From Actinospineispora acaciae DSM 45401 (GTDB taxonomy: Bacteria; Actinomycetota; Actinomycetes; Mycobacteriales; Pseudonocardiaceae), in assembly GCF_000620785.1 (NCBI RefSeq), contig NZ_JIAI01000006.1, positions 372,001-436,000 on the forward strand: DNA of 64,000 nucleotides. Direction: 5' to 3'. A program made the position numbers and the translations under genes. The notes beneath the pieces are model-generated. The model did not search any database, had not been told where the DNA came from, and was given only the letters and a program-made list of their open reading frames with translations. This document shows positions 24,868-33,481 of this stretch, one piece after another; the stretch's first letter is position 1; each line of letters opens with the position of its first letter.

Positions 24868-25817
24868 CCGACCACGGGCTCGTGATCGGCCTCGGCGCCC
24901 GACCCGGCGTCCGGGCCGAGGACGTCCGCGCCACCGTCGACGCGCTGCTGTCCAGGCTCGCGCCCGTACCCGTCACCGTCCGCGCCTACGCCACGGTCGA
25001 CGCCCGCGCCGACGAACCGGGCCTGCGCGCGGTCGCCGGCCCCGCGCTGCTGGCCTACCCGCCGCACGTGCTGGCCGGAGTCCCGGTGCCCAACCCGAGC
25101 CCGCTGGCCGCCGCCGCCGTCGGCACCCCGAGCGTCGCCGAGGCCGCCGCCCTGCACGCCGCCACCCAACTGGCCGCCCCCGGCGCGGTGGTCGAGCTGG
25201 TCGGCGAGAAGCTGGCCGGCCCCGCCGTCACGGCCGCCGCCGCCCGGATCGTGGAGCCGCTCAGGACGGCGGCCCAGCCCGCCACCCGTCCGAGGAACGA
25301 GGGGGCCGAACCAAGGTCAACCGCGGGATACTCCCACGTACGACGGCGTGTCCGGCGCCGCCCGCGCGTGGAAGGGATCGGCGAGATGGCCGACAAGCAG
25401 CGCCCCGGAGACCGGGGGCCGGTCGACGAGGGCAACGGCGGCCCCGTGGCGCCGGGCGCCGCCCCGCCCCGGGGCGGGGCACACGGGACCGGGGGCAACG
25501 GGGTCGGCGGCCCGCCGGCGCTCGCGCGCGGCTCGGACGTCGAGGCGCAGGCGGCGACCAAGACGATCAAGCGGACCCGGATGAGCGGGCTGTGGGTGGG
25601 CGTGACGCTGTCCGCCGTGGTGCTGATGTTCCTGCTGATCTTCATCGTGCAGAACATCGAGCCGACCCGGATCCGGTTCCTGGGCACCGAGGGCACCCTG
25701 CCGATCGGGGTGGCGCTGCTGTTCGCGGCCGCGCTCGGGGTGCTGCTGGTGGCCATCCCGGGTTACCTGCGGATCCTGCAGCTGCGCCGGCTGGCCCGCA
25801 AGCGCGACCAGCACTGA
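24864..25817 (+). CDS. CobE/GbiG-C-like domain ORF running in frame into a LapA-type membrane domain
   Basis: A GTG overlapping the cobB stop opens a 317-residue frame. Residues 1-135 match the CobE/CbiG C-terminal domain (LVIGLGARPGVRAEDVRATVDALL, then LVGEKLAGPAV), which works in cobalamin ring contraction. About 40 residues of uncharacteristic Arg-rich sequence follow. The frame then enters a LapA/DUF1049-like protein with two membrane helices (about 244-262 and 276-297). There is no stop between the parts. Either this is a true fusion, or the cobE stop was lost and the LapA gene still uses its own ATG at 25386. Confidence 0.7.
   Translation: MTDHGLVIGLGARPGVRAEDVRATVDALLSRLAPVPVTVRAYATVDARADEPGLRAVAGPALLAYPPHVLAGVPVPNPSPLAAAAVGTPSVAEAAALHAATQLAAPGAVVELVGEKLAGPAVTAAAARIVEPLRTAAQPATRPRNEGAEPRSTAGYSHVRRRVRRRPRVEGIGEMADKQRPGDRGPVDEGNGGPVAPGAAPPRGGAHGTGGNGVGGPPALARGSDVEAQAATKTIKRTRMSGLWVGVTLSAVVLMFLLIFIVQNIEPTRIRFLGTEGTLPIGVALLFAAALGVLLVAIPGYLRILQLRRLARKRDQH
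25386..25817 (+). CDS. LapA-domain membrane protein (internal start in the CobE-like ORF)
   Basis: ATG 25386 (MADKQRPGD) would give a 143-residue protein by itself. It has a hydrophilic Gly/Pro-rich N terminus, TKTIKRTRMSGLWVG, one membrane helix, the LapA-like hallmark FIVQNIEPTRIRFLGTEGTLPIG, a second helix and a basic tail. GGAAGGGAT lies upstream at a plausible distance. Stand-alone LapA-type proteins are common in actinobacteria, so this start may be the one normally used. LapA family proteins are linked to envelope assembly in proteobacteria; the actinobacterial role is unknown. Confidence 0.6.
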   Translation: MADKQRPGDRGPVDEGNGGPVAPGAAPPRGGAHGTGGNGVGGPPALARGSDVEAQAATKTIKRTRMSGLWVGVTLSAVVLMFLLIFIVQNIEPTRIRFLGTEGTLPIGVALLFAAALGVLLVAIPGYLRILQLRRLARKRDQH

Positions 25818-25907
25818 GCGGGCGCCGTCACGTTGACCGGGCTCGCGCGCGGTGGGGAGGATGCACCGTGCGCACCCTGACAGTCCTCACCCCCGACCGG
25901 GCGACGC

Positions 25908-27119
25908 ATGCCTGACGGGCACTACCTGGTCGGCCTGGACCTGCGCGATCGGCTGGTGGTGGCGGTCGGCGGGGGCTCGGTGCTGCAGCGCCGCGCGCCC
26001 CGGCTGCTGGCCGCCGGCGCCCACGTCCGGGTGATCTCGCCGAGCGTCACCGCGGCGGTGGAGGGCATGGCCGGCGCCGGCCAGCTGGAGTGGCGGCCGA
26101 GGCGGTACGCGGACGGCGACCTCGACGGGGCGTGGTACGCGCTGGCCTGCACGGACGACCCGGAGGTGAACGCCGAGGTGGTGGCCGAGGCAGCCCGGCG
26201 GCGGGTGTTCTGCGTGCGCGCGGACGCCGGCGAGCGGGGCACGGCGGTCACCCCGGCGGTGGGTGAGCACGAGGGCCTGACCGTGGGCGTGCTCTCCGGC
26301 GGGGAGCCGCGCCGCTCGGCCGCCGTGCGGACCGCCCTGGTGGAGGCGCTGGCGGCCGGCGTGATCGACGACTCCAGCGCGCCGATGACACCGGGCGTGG
26401 CGCTGGTCGGCGGCGGCCCCGGTGACCCCGGGCTGATCACCGTGCGCGGCCGGCGGCTGCTGTCGCGGGCCGACGTGGTGGTCGCCGACCGGCTCGCGCC
26501 GCAGCGGCTGCTGGAGGAGCTGCCCTCGCACGTCCAGGTGATCGACGCGTCCAAGATCCCGTACGGCCGGGCCATGCAGCAGGACCGGATCAACGCCGCG
26601 CTCATCGAGGCGGCCACCGCCGGCAAGTTCGTGGTCCGGCTCAAGGGCGGCGACCCGTTCGTCTTCGGCCGGGGCTTCGAGGAGGTCATCGCCTGCGCCG
26701 AGGCCGGCGTCCCCGTCACCGTCGTACCCGGCGTGACCAGCGCGTTCGCCGCGCCGGCCGCCGCCGGGGTGCCGGTCAGCCACCGGGGGGTGGCGCACGA
26801 GGTGGTGGTGGTCTCCGGGCACGCGACCCCGGACGACCCGACCTCGCTGGTCGACTGGCCGGCGCTGGCCCGGCTGCGCGGCACCCTGGTGCTGCTCATG
26901 GCGGTGCACCGGATCGCGGCGCTGGCCGAGGTGCTCATCGAGCACGGCCGCCCGGCGGACACCCCGGTCGCGGTGATCCAGGACGGCACCCTGGCCGGCC
27001 AGCGCACGCTGCGCAGCACCCTGGCCAAGGTGGCCGACGCGATCGCCGACGAGGGGGTGCGGCCGCCCGCGATCATCGTGATCGGCGCGGTCGCCGGTCT
27101 CCAGGCGCGTCCCCGATGA
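25908..27119 (+). CDS. cysG: Uroporphyrinogen-III C-methyltransferase with siroheme-synthase N domain
   Basis: A 403-residue CysG-like protein. The N-terminal dehydrogenase/ferrochelatase domain has VAVGGGSVLQRRAPRLLAAG. The C-terminal SUMT domain has VGGGPGDPGLITVRG, ADVVVADRLAPQ, RLKGGDPFVFGRGFEE and PGVTSAFAAPA. It methylates uroporphyrinogen III to precorrin-2 with SAM, feeding both siroheme and cobalamin. The N-terminal half is shorter than in Escherichia coli CysG, as in other actinobacteria. It ends overlapping the next gene by ATGA. Confidence 0.93.
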   Translation: MPDGHYLVGLDLRDRLVVAVGGGSVLQRRAPRLLAAGAHVRVISPSVTAAVEGMAGAGQLEWRPRRYADGDLDGAWYALACTDDPEVNAEVVAEAARRRVFCVRADAGERGTAVTPAVGEHEGLTVGVLSGGEPRRSAAVRTALVEALAAGVIDDSSAPMTPGVALVGGGPGDPGLITVRGRRLLSRADVVVADRLAPQRLLEELPSHVQVIDASKIPYGRAMQQDRINAALIEAATAGKFVVRLKGGDPFVFGRGFEEVIACAEAGVPVTVVPGVTSAFAAPAAAGVPVSHRGVAHEVVVVSGHATPDDPTSLVDWPALARLRGTLVLLMAVHRIAALAEVLIEHGRPADTPVAVIQDGTLAGQRTLRSTLAKVADAIADEGVRPPAIIVIGAVAGLQARPR

Positions 27120-27553
27120 ACGCCGGCGACGTGGTGCGGATCGGGGTGCCGTTCGTCTGGCTGGGCGCGGTGCTGGCGATCTCGTTCCTGGAGGCGCCGC
27201 TGAAGTTCCGTGCGCCCGGGATCACGGTGCCGCTGGGGCTGGGCATCGGGCGGCTGGTGTTCCGGGCGCTCAACGTCGCGGAGCTGGCGTTCGCGGTCAT
27301 CCTCACGGTCGCCGTCGTGGCCGGGGACGCGCGCTCGGTGACGCCGGTGGTGGTCCTGCTCGTGGCGCTGTGGGCGCTGCTGGCCGTGCAGCTGCTGGGC
27401 CTGCGCCCCCGGCTGGACCGCCGGGCCCGCGACCTGCTGGCCGGCCGTACCCCGCCGAGGTCACGGCTGCACCTGGGCTACATCGTGGCCGAGGCGGTCA
27501 AGGCGGTGCTGCTGCTCGCGCTGGCCACCGTGCTCGTCCTCGCCAACCCGTGA
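27116..27553 (+). CDS. Four-helix membrane protein, DUF4149-like
   Basis: A 145-residue integral membrane protein with four hydrophobic segments. It includes GVPFVWLGAVLAISFLEAPLKF near the start and LHLGYIVAEAVKAVLLLAL near the end, a pattern common to small actinobacterial membrane proteins of unknown function. It is translationally coupled to cysG. Its stop is in the left arm of a hairpin. Confidence 0.75.
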   Translation: MNAGDVVRIGVPFVWLGAVLAISFLEAPLKFRAPGITVPLGLGIGRLVFRALNVAELAFAVILTVAVVAGDARSVTPVVVLLVALWALLAVQLLGLRPRLDRRARDLLAGRTPPRSRLHLGYIVAEAVKAVLLLALATVLVLANP

Positions 27554-27592
27554 GTGGCTAGGGGGGTCATAGCGCCCCTAGCCACTCACGGG
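27547..27592. terminator. Hairpin, copy 2 of the GTGAGTGG repeat family
   Basis: Eighteen-base arms (CCCGTGAGTGGCTAGGGG and its complement) pair perfectly around GGTCATAGCG. The stop of the plus-strand gene is in the left arm and the cupin gene ends in the right arm. It is placed to act as a bidirectional terminator. Confidence 0.75.
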
Positions 27593-27943
27593 TGGCGGCG
27601 GGCCGATCCGCATGCCCGGCCGGCGCCGGTGCACGGTGAGATAGACCAGCCCCTGGTCGCCGGCGGCCAGCGCGCGGGTGGTGCCCTTCGGCAGCCAGGC
27701 CAGCGTCCCCGGCGCGAGCGCGAGCGGTTCCTCGCCGGGGGACGTGAGGGTGCCGGCGCCGGCCAGCACCACCAGGAGCACGTCCAGGTCGCCCTCGGTG
27801 TGGGTGTCGATACGCCGCCCCGGGGCGAGGTTCAGCGCGTTCGCGTCGAGCTGGCGGCCTGGCTCGGCCAGCCGCCACGCGACCCCGTGCCCGGCCGACG
27901 CGGGATCGGTGAGGACCTCGCTCAGGTCGTGGTGAACGCCCAT
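27578..27943 (-). CDS. Small cupin-domain protein
   Basis: A 121-residue single-domain cupin. Motif 1 is PGRRIDTHTEGDLDVLLVVLAG and motif 2 is APGTLAWLPKGTTRALAAG. Only one His and the acidic residues of a typical metal site are present in motif 1, so metal binding is uncertain. It is divergent from a PPOX-like gene, with only a 25-base gap. The function is unknown. Confidence 0.8.
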   Translation of the reverse strand: MGVHHDLSEVLTDPASAGHGVAWRLAEPGRQLDANALNLAPGRRIDTHTEGDLDVLLVVLAGAGTLTSPGEEPLALAPGTLAWLPKGTTRALAAGDQGLVYLTVHRRRPGMRIGPPPPVSG

Positions 27944-27968
27944 GGCCAGATTCTGCAACAGTGGACGG

Positions 27969-28334
27969 GTGATCCCACCCGAGCTGGCCGGTGCCATCGA
28001 GCGCCACCCGCTGGCGTACCTGATCACCGTGGGCGGCGACGCGCGGGCGCACGTCGCACCGGTGACGCCGGCCGTGGACGGCGGGCGGCTGCGGGTGACC
28101 GGCGTGGGCCGGCGCTCGCGCGGCATGCTTGCCGCGAACCCCGCACTCACCCTGCTCTGGCCGCCGCCGGACGCCCTCGGCCACTCGCTGATCGTCGACG
28201 GCACCGGCGAGCTGCTCGGTGACGACCTGACGGTCACCCCCGTCCGCGCGGTCCTGCACCGACCCGCGGTGGAGCCGTCGGCGGACACCCAGGGCTGTCA
28301 GGCGGACTGCATCGAGCTGCTCGCCGCCCGGTAG
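27969..28334 (+). CDS. Pyridoxamine 5'-phosphate oxidase-like (FMN-binding split-barrel) protein
   Basis: A 121-residue protein with split-barrel features: an early LAYLITVGGDARAHVAPVTPAVDGG, LRVTGVGRRSRGMLAANPALTLLWPP, then a C-terminal QADCIELLAAR. These small proteins usually bind a flavin or F420-type cofactor. I chose GTG 27969; an in-frame ATG at 27942 would overlap the divergent cupin start. It ends 37 bases inside the convergent MFS gene. Confidence 0.7.
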   Translation: MIPPELAGAIERHPLAYLITVGGDARAHVAPVTPAVDGGRLRVTGVGRRSRGMLAANPALTLLWPPPDALGHSLIVDGTGELLGDDLTVTPVRAVLHRPAVEPSADTQGCQADCIELLAAR

Positions 28335-29716
28335 CGGCGGTTGAGCGGCCCCAGCAGCAGCGCCGCCGCCAGCGACAGCCCCGCCACGCACCCGGCCAGC
28401 GCCGCGAACCCGCCGGCCAGGAACGGCGCCATCAGCACCGCCACCCCGAGCGAGTTGCCCAGCCGCTGCATGGTGCTCAACACCCCGGCCGCCACCCCGG
28501 CGTGGCGCTCGGCCACCGCGCTGAGGATGACGTTGAGGATCGGCGTGAAGAACAGCCCCTCGCCGAGCCCGAACAGGATCATCGCCGGCAGCAGCCCGCC
28601 GGGCAGCCACCCCGGCGCGGCCAGGCACACCAGCGCCGCCAGCACCCCGGCGAGGGTGTGCAGCACCGCCCCGGCGACCAGCATGGCGCCGGCGGAAACC
28701 CGACGCACCCGCCCGGCGACGAACGAGACCAGCGAGAACGCCAGCGCGAGCGGCGCGAAGTAGAGCCCGGCCGCCAGGGCGCCGGCGCCGAACCCGGTCT
28801 GCAACAGCATCGTGTAGCCGAGGTACAGCGGCGGCATGGTGGCGCTGAACAGCAGCATCACCACCGCGCCCAGCCGAAACGCCGGATCCGCCAGCAGCCT
28901 CGTGTCCAGCAGCGGGGACACGCCGGCCGCCGTCTTGCCGGCCTGCTGCCGTACGAAGATCGCCAACACCACCGCCGAGCCGGCCAGCATGCCCAGCGAC
29001 CACGGCGGCCAGCCGGACTGCCGCCCGGCCACCAGCGGGAGCAGCAGCAGGCCGAGCCCGGTCGTGCCCAGTGCCGCGCCCGACCAGTCCAGCCGGGGCG
29101 GCCCTCCCGCCGACCCAGCGGCCCGCGACTCGCGCACCACCAGCGGGCAGGCCAGCAGCACCGCGACACCCAGCGGCACGTTGAGCAGGAAGATCGGACG
29201 CCAGGCCAGCCCGAACAGGTCGGCGGCCACGACCGCGGCGCCGAGGATCTGCCCGAGCACGCTGGCCAGGCCGACCGCCACGCCGAACGCGGCGAACGCC
29301 CGCGCCCGCCGCGCCCCCTCGGCGAAGGTGACCCGGATGACCGCGAGCACCTGCGGGGACAGCACGGCGGCCGCCGCGCCCTGCACCAGCCGGCCGGCCA
29401 CCAGCGCGCCCGGCGTCGGCGCCAGCCCGCAGGCCAGCGAGGATCCGGTGAACCCGGCCATGCCGAGCAGGAACATCCGGCGCCGGCCGTACGCGTCGCC
29501 CAGCCGGCCGCCCATGATCAGACCGACCGCGTAGGTCAGCGTGTAGCCGGCCACCACGAGCTCGGCCTCGGCCTCGTTCGCGCCGAGATCGGCCCTGATG
29601 CTCGGGACGGCCACGTTGACCACGAAGGTGTCCATCATCGCGACGAAGGCCCCGGTCAGCACCACCGCGAGCGCGAACCGACCCAATGTGTCCTCCCGCG
29701 CCATGTCGACGGTCAC
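28298..29716 (-). CDS. MFS transporter, DHA2 (14-TM) type
   Basis: A 472-residue drug/proton antiporter-like protein with about 14 hydrophobic segments. Motifs are GAFVAMMDTFVVNVAVPSI in TM1, GGRLGDAYGRRRMF in the TM2-TM3 loop and RLVQGAAAAVLSPQ. The start is GTG 29716 or ATG 29704; neither has a good ribosome-binding site. It is divergent from the GntR regulator at 29742, which probably controls it. The substrate is unknown. Confidence 0.88.
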   Translation of the reverse strand: MTVDMAREDTLGRFALAVVLTGAFVAMMDTFVVNVAVPSIRADLGANEAEAELVVAGYTLTYAVGLIMGGRLGDAYGRRRMFLLGMAGFTGSSLACGLAPTPGALVAGRLVQGAAAAVLSPQVLAVIRVTFAEGARRARAFAAFGVAVGLASVLGQILGAAVVAADLFGLAWRPIFLLNVPLGVAVLLACPLVVRESRAAGSAGGPPRLDWSGAALGTTGLGLLLLPLVAGRQSGWPPWSLGMLAGSAVVLAIFVRQQAGKTAAGVSPLLDTRLLADPAFRLGAVVMLLFSATMPPLYLGYTMLLQTGFGAGALAAGLYFAPLALAFSLVSFVAGRVRRVSAGAMLVAGAVLHTLAGVLAALVCLAAPGWLPGGLLPAMILFGLGEGLFFTPILNVILSAVAERHAGVAAGVLSTMQRLGNSLGVAVLMAPFLAGGFAALAGCVAGLSLAAALLLGPLNRRYRAASSSMQSA

Positions 29717-29741
29717 CTATGACCGGTGATATTTTACTGTA

Positions 29742-30431
29742 GTGCTCAAGGATGTTGAACTGCGCCGGACCAGCCTGCGCGACCAGGCGCTGGGCGTGAT
29801 CAGGGAGGCGCTGATCACCGGGCGGATCGTGCCCGGCAGCGTGCACTCCGCGTCAGGGCTGGCCGCCGAGCTGGGGGTGTCCACCAGCCCGGTCCGGGAG
29901 GCGATGCTCGCGCTGGTCGACGCCGGGCTGATGGAGCCGGTGCCCAACAAGGGCTTCCGCGCCGTCACGCTGACCGAGCGGGACCTGCGCGAGATCGTCG
30001 AGCTGCGGACGCTGCTGGAGCCGCCGGCGATGGGCAAGGTGGCCGACCTGGACCTGACCCACCGGGCCGCGCACTACACCGAGCTGGTCGACGCCATCGA
30101 GGCCACCGCCGCCGCCGGGGACGTGCCGGGCAACCTGCGGGCCGACCGGGAGTTCCACCTCGGGCTGCTCGCCGAGGGCGGCAACCGCCGGCTGGTCGAC
30201 ACCGTGGCCCGGCTGCGCGACCAGACCCGGCTGTTCAACCTGCCCGCCCTGGCCGGCACCGACCTGCTCATCGGCGCCGCCGCCGAACACCGCCCGCTGC
30301 TGGCCGCCGTGCTCGCCCACGATGCCGACCTCGCCGAGGAGCTGACCCGCCGGCACCTGGACCACATCCTCACCGAATGGGCACCTCCAGCCGCGCGACC
30401 AGCCCGCCGCCGTCCCGGGCGGACAGGGTGA
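29742..30431 (+). CDS. GntR-family regulator, FCD (FadR) subfamily
   Basis: A 229-residue regulator. The winged helix includes LRDQALGVIREALITGRIVPG and SASGLAAELGVSTSPVREAMLALVDAGLMEP. The FCD effector domain carries the metal-type ligands in REFHLGLLAEGGN and near EHRPLLAAVLAHDA. It is 25 bases from the divergent MFS gene, so it likely represses that exporter. Its last 62 bases overlap the convergent histidine kinase gene. Confidence 0.9.
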   Translation: MLKDVELRRTSLRDQALGVIREALITGRIVPGSVHSASGLAAELGVSTSPVREAMLALVDAGLMEPVPNKGFRAVTLTERDLREIVELRTLLEPPAMGKVADLDLTHRAAHYTELVDAIEATAAAGDVPGNLRADREFHLGLLAEGGNRRLVDTVARLRDQTRLFNLPALAGTDLLIGAAAEHRPLLAAVLAHDADLAEELTRRHLDHILTEWAPPAARPARRRPGRTG

Positions 30432-31668
30432 GCTGACCGTTCATCCCGCCGACCAGCTGCGCCACGATCCACAGCCCGAGCCCGGCGGTGCCGCGCCGGT
30501 CGCCGACGCTGACGTACTTGCGGGACACCTCGCCGAGCTGGTCGGGCGGCAGCCCCGGGCCTCGGTCGCGGACCTCGGCGACCAGCCGCCCCGGCTCGCC
30601 GGACAGGTGCAGCTCGACCGGCCCGGTCCCGCTGTGCCGGGCGGCGTTCTCGGCCAGGTTGGTCAGCACCCGCCGCAGCCGCTGCGGGTCGCTCCATACG
30701 GTGGCCCCGTCCGGGGTGACGGTGCGGACCCGCCGCTGCGGAGGGATGCCCGCCGCGTCCAGCACCACCTCGGCCAGGTCGGCCAGCGCCACCGTCCGCT
30801 CCCGTGGCCGCCCGACCGGGCTGCCGTCCGCGATGGCCAGGTCGGCCAGGTTGTCCAGCATGTCGCGCAGGTGCTCGGCGTGCGCGGCGACCAGCGAGGC
30901 CGCCTTGGCCGCCGACGGCCCGGCGAGCCGACCGGAGGCCAGGTCGCGGCTCAGCGCCGTCATCGACGTGACCGGCGTGCGGAACTCGTGCAGGATCACC
31001 CGCAGCCCGTCGTGCCGGGCCTGCTGCGACTCCAGCAGCCGCGCCCGCAGGTCGCGCTCCTCCAACAGCGCCTCGTGCTCGGCGATGGCCTCCGCCCGCG
31101 AGCGCGCCGTCACGTCGAACTGCTCCTCGAGCAGCTTGCGGAACACCTCGACGAGCACGGCGGCGGCCAGCAGGTACCCGGCCCACCACAGCCCGCGCGC
31201 CACCCGCTCGCCGACCGGCATGGTCCCGCTGGAGAGCAGGATGGCCGCCGTGTACCCGAGGCCGAGGCCGACCGCGACCGGGTAGCCCTGGCGCCCGCCC
31301 AGCCCGGCCGCGATCACGATCAGCGGCAGCGCCGCGACCAGCGGGGTCTCCGCGCCGCCGAGCAACCCGCAGGCGATCAGCGCGAACACCGAGTCGGCCA
31401 GCGAGACCGACCAGGCCGGCGGCGCCCACGGCCCGCGCAGCGCCAGCCAGCCCATCAGCACCGAGTAGACGGCGCCGGCCCCGATCAGCGCCCACGCCCA
31501 CGGCCGGTGCGGCTGGGCGAGCCGTTCGTCGGCCGCCACCATGACCACCCAGGTGACCACCACGGCGGCCCGCACGACCACCACGGTGAGCCGTTCGCGC
31601 GGGTCGAGCAGGCCGGTCAGTCCGGTCGACGGCCACGTCCAGGTCCGTTCCTGCTCGGCAGTGCGCAT
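30370..31668 (-). CDS. Membrane sensor histidine kinase
   Basis: A 432-residue kinase with an N-terminal membrane region of about six helices (40-200), a coiled linker (EAIAEHEALLEERDLRARLLE), phospho-acceptor His in VILHEFRTPVTSMTAL, N-box in LTNLAENAARHSG, and G-boxes DRGPGLPPDQ and GTAGLGLWIVAQL. The start is ATG 31668. No response regulator is directly adjacent. The NarL-type regulator at 32807-33457 is 1.1 kb upstream on the same strand, beyond the R2lox gene, and might be its partner. Confidence 0.88.
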   Translation of the reverse strand: MRTAEQERTWTWPSTGLTGLLDPRERLTVVVVRAAVVVTWVVMVAADERLAQPHRPWAWALIGAGAVYSVLMGWLALRGPWAPPAWSVSLADSVFALIACGLLGGAETPLVAALPLIVIAAGLGGRQGYPVAVGLGLGYTAAILLSSGTMPVGERVARGLWWAGYLLAAAVLVEVFRKLLEEQFDVTARSRAEAIAEHEALLEERDLRARLLESQQARHDGLRVILHEFRTPVTSMTALSRDLASGRLAGPSAAKAASLVAAHAEHLRDMLDNLADLAIADGSPVGRPRERTVALADLAEVVLDAAGIPPQRRVRTVTPDGATVWSDPQRLRRVLTNLAENAARHSGTGPVELHLSGEPGRLVAEVRDRGPGLPPDQLGEVSRKYVSVGDRRGTAGLGLWIVAQLVGGMNGQLTLSARDGGGLVARLEVPIR

Positions 31669-31792
31669 GCCGCAGTGTCCTCCGGGTTGGCCCGGCGGGG
31701 CCATGGGTGGCGCGGACGGCCCGCGCGGTCGCCGACCGCCTGTGTGATGATCCACTCTGCCCACCCCGTACCCAACGAGGAGTACAGACGCC

Positions 31793-32782
31793 ATGGCGAT
31801 CGACCGGATCATCGAACACAACAAGCGCACCGGGTTCGCCAGCCTCAGCCCGGGCGGGCTGCGCATGGACTCGTTCCCGATGCGGCTGTTCCGCAAGGGC
31901 AACAAGAAGTTCTGGAACCCCGAGGACATCGACTTCTCGAAGGACGCCGAGGACTTCGCGGCGATGACCGACGACGAGCGGCTGATGGCCGGCTCGCTGG
32001 CCGCGCAGTTCATGGCGGGCGAGGAGTCGGTGACCCAGGACATCCAGCCGTTCATGCAGGCCATGGCGGCCGAGGGCCGGATGGCGGACGAGGCGTACCT
32101 GGCCCAGTTCGCGTTCGAGGAGGCCAAGCACATGCAGGGCTTCCGGCTCTGGTGCGACGCCGTCGGCCTGAACGAGGACCTGCACGAGCACACCGACTAC
32201 GGCGAGGCCTACGACCTGATCTTCAAGGTGGAGCAGCCGAAGGCGATGTACGCCCTGCTGGACGACCCGTCGCCGGCCGCCCAGGTCCGGGCCTCGGTGA
32301 CCTACAACCACATCGTGGAGGGTTGCCTCGCGCTGACCGGCTACTACGGCTGGGCCCAGGTCTGCTCCAGCCGCAACCTGCTGCCCGGCATGCAGCAGCT
32401 GATCAAGCACATCAGCGACGACGAGCGCCGGCACATGGCCTGGGGCACCTTCACCTGCCGCCGCCACGTGGCCGCCGACGACGCGAACTGGACGGTCGTC
32501 GAGCAGCGCATGGCCGAGCTGATGGGTCCGGCGCTCCAACTGACCAGCGAGGGCTACAACCGGTACGAGGGCCGGCCGGTCCCGTTCGGCATCGACCCCG
32601 AGGAGATGACCAAGTACGCCGCCGACAAGCTCTCCCGCCGGCTGGAGTCCATCCAGGGCGCCCGGGGCCGCGACGTCTACGAGATCGACGAGGACTACTC
32701 GCCGATGGAGCTGGAGGACCGGTTCGGCGAGGAGGACGCCGAGGCTCACCGCCGCGCCCTCGCCACCGCCGTGAGCGGCTAG
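31793..32782 (+). CDS. R2-like ligand-binding oxidase (R2lox), Mn/Fe type
   Basis: A 329-residue ferritin-like protein related to the R2 subunit of ribonucleotide reductase but belonging to the R2lox group (Mycobacterium tuberculosis Rv0233). With a constant offset of nine, all key R2lox residues are present: metal ligands E77, E110, H113, E176, E211 and H214, and the Val-Tyr pair V80 and Y171 that forms the ether cross-link. No R1 subunit is nearby. The start has GAGGAG upstream. The likely role is a two-electron oxidation of an unidentified hydrophobic ligand. Database labels as NrdB would be misleading. Confidence 0.92.
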   Translation: MAIDRIIEHNKRTGFASLSPGGLRMDSFPMRLFRKGNKKFWNPEDIDFSKDAEDFAAMTDDERLMAGSLAAQFMAGEESVTQDIQPFMQAMAAEGRMADEAYLAQFAFEEAKHMQGFRLWCDAVGLNEDLHEHTDYGEAYDLIFKVEQPKAMYALLDDPSPAAQVRASVTYNHIVEGCLALTGYYGWAQVCSSRNLLPGMQQLIKHISDDERRHMAWGTFTCRRHVAADDANWTVVEQRMAELMGPALQLTSEGYNRYEGRPVPFGIDPEEMTKYAADKLSRRLESIQGARGRDVYEIDEDYSPMELEDRFGEEDAEAHRRALATAVSG

Positions 32783-32812
32783 GGCCGTCATAGCGGCCCT
32801 GGCCACTCACGG
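32769..32812. terminator. Hairpin, copy 3 of the GTGAGTGG repeat family
   Basis: Nineteen-base arms pair with two imperfect positions around a TCATAG loop. The R2lox stop is in the left arm and the response-regulator stop is in the right arm. It has the same placement and arm sequence as the hairpin at 27547-27592. Confidence 0.7.
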
Positions 32813-33457
32813 GTCGTTCAGCAGGCCGTAGTGGCCGGCCAGGGCGGCGGCCTCGATGCGGTTGGGGACGGCGAGCTTGTGCAGCAGGGTGGCCACCATG
32901 CGCTTGGCGGTGCGCTCGGAGACGTAGAGGCGGGCGGCGATGTCCGAGGTCTCCAGGCCGCGCGCGATCAGGACCCACAGCGCGCGGTCCTGGGTGTCGA
33001 GGCGTTCGAGCAGCTCGTCGGGGGGCTTGCGGGCGGAGGCGAGCAGGGCGTCCAGCAGCGGCGCGGGCATCACGCACAGCCCGGAGGCGACCGTGAGCAG
33101 GGGAGCGATCAGCACGTCGGGGTCGGCGGACTTGGGCAGGAAGCCGTCGGCCCCGGCGCGCAGCGCCCGCTCGGCCAGCGCGAGGTCGTCGGAGCCGGAC
33201 AGCGCCAGCACCCTGGTCGCCGGGCGGCGCTGCTTGACCTGGCGGATCGCGGCGGCGCCGCCCAGCGGGGGCATGGCCAGGTCGACGATGGCCAGGTCGG
33301 CCGCGCACGCATCCACCAGTGCGGCGGCCTCCTCGACCCGGGTGGTCGCCCCGCCGACGGTGAAGCGGTCACCCGCCCTGTTCTCCAGCAGCAGCGCGAG
33401 CCCCTGTGCGAACAGCTCGTGGTCGTCGACGATCACGACGACCAGCCGCTCGTTCAC
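32807..33457 (-). CDS. NarL/LuxR-family response regulator
   Basis: A 216-residue two-domain regulator. The receiver domain has the acidic pair in VVIVDDHELFAQGL, phospho-acceptor Asp in LAIVDLAMPPLGG, and the conserved Lys in GFLPKSADPD. The LuxR-type HTH has LDTQDRALWVLIARGLETSDIAARLYVSERTAKRMVATLLHKL. It may pair with the kinase at 30370-31668, but that is inferred only from proximity. It is convergent with the R2lox gene across a hairpin. Confidence 0.9.
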   Translation of the reverse strand: MNERLVVVIVDDHELFAQGLALLLENRAGDRFTVGGATTRVEEAAALVDACAADLAIVDLAMPPLGGAAAIRQVKQRRPATRVLALSGSDDLALAERALRAGADGFLPKSADPDVLIAPLLTVASGLCVMPAPLLDALLASARKPPDELLERLDTQDRALWVLIARGLETSDIAARLYVSERTAKRMVATLLHKLAVPNRIEAAALAGHYGLLNDP

Positions 33458-33481
33458 CCGCGCTAGCGTCCCACAGGACCC

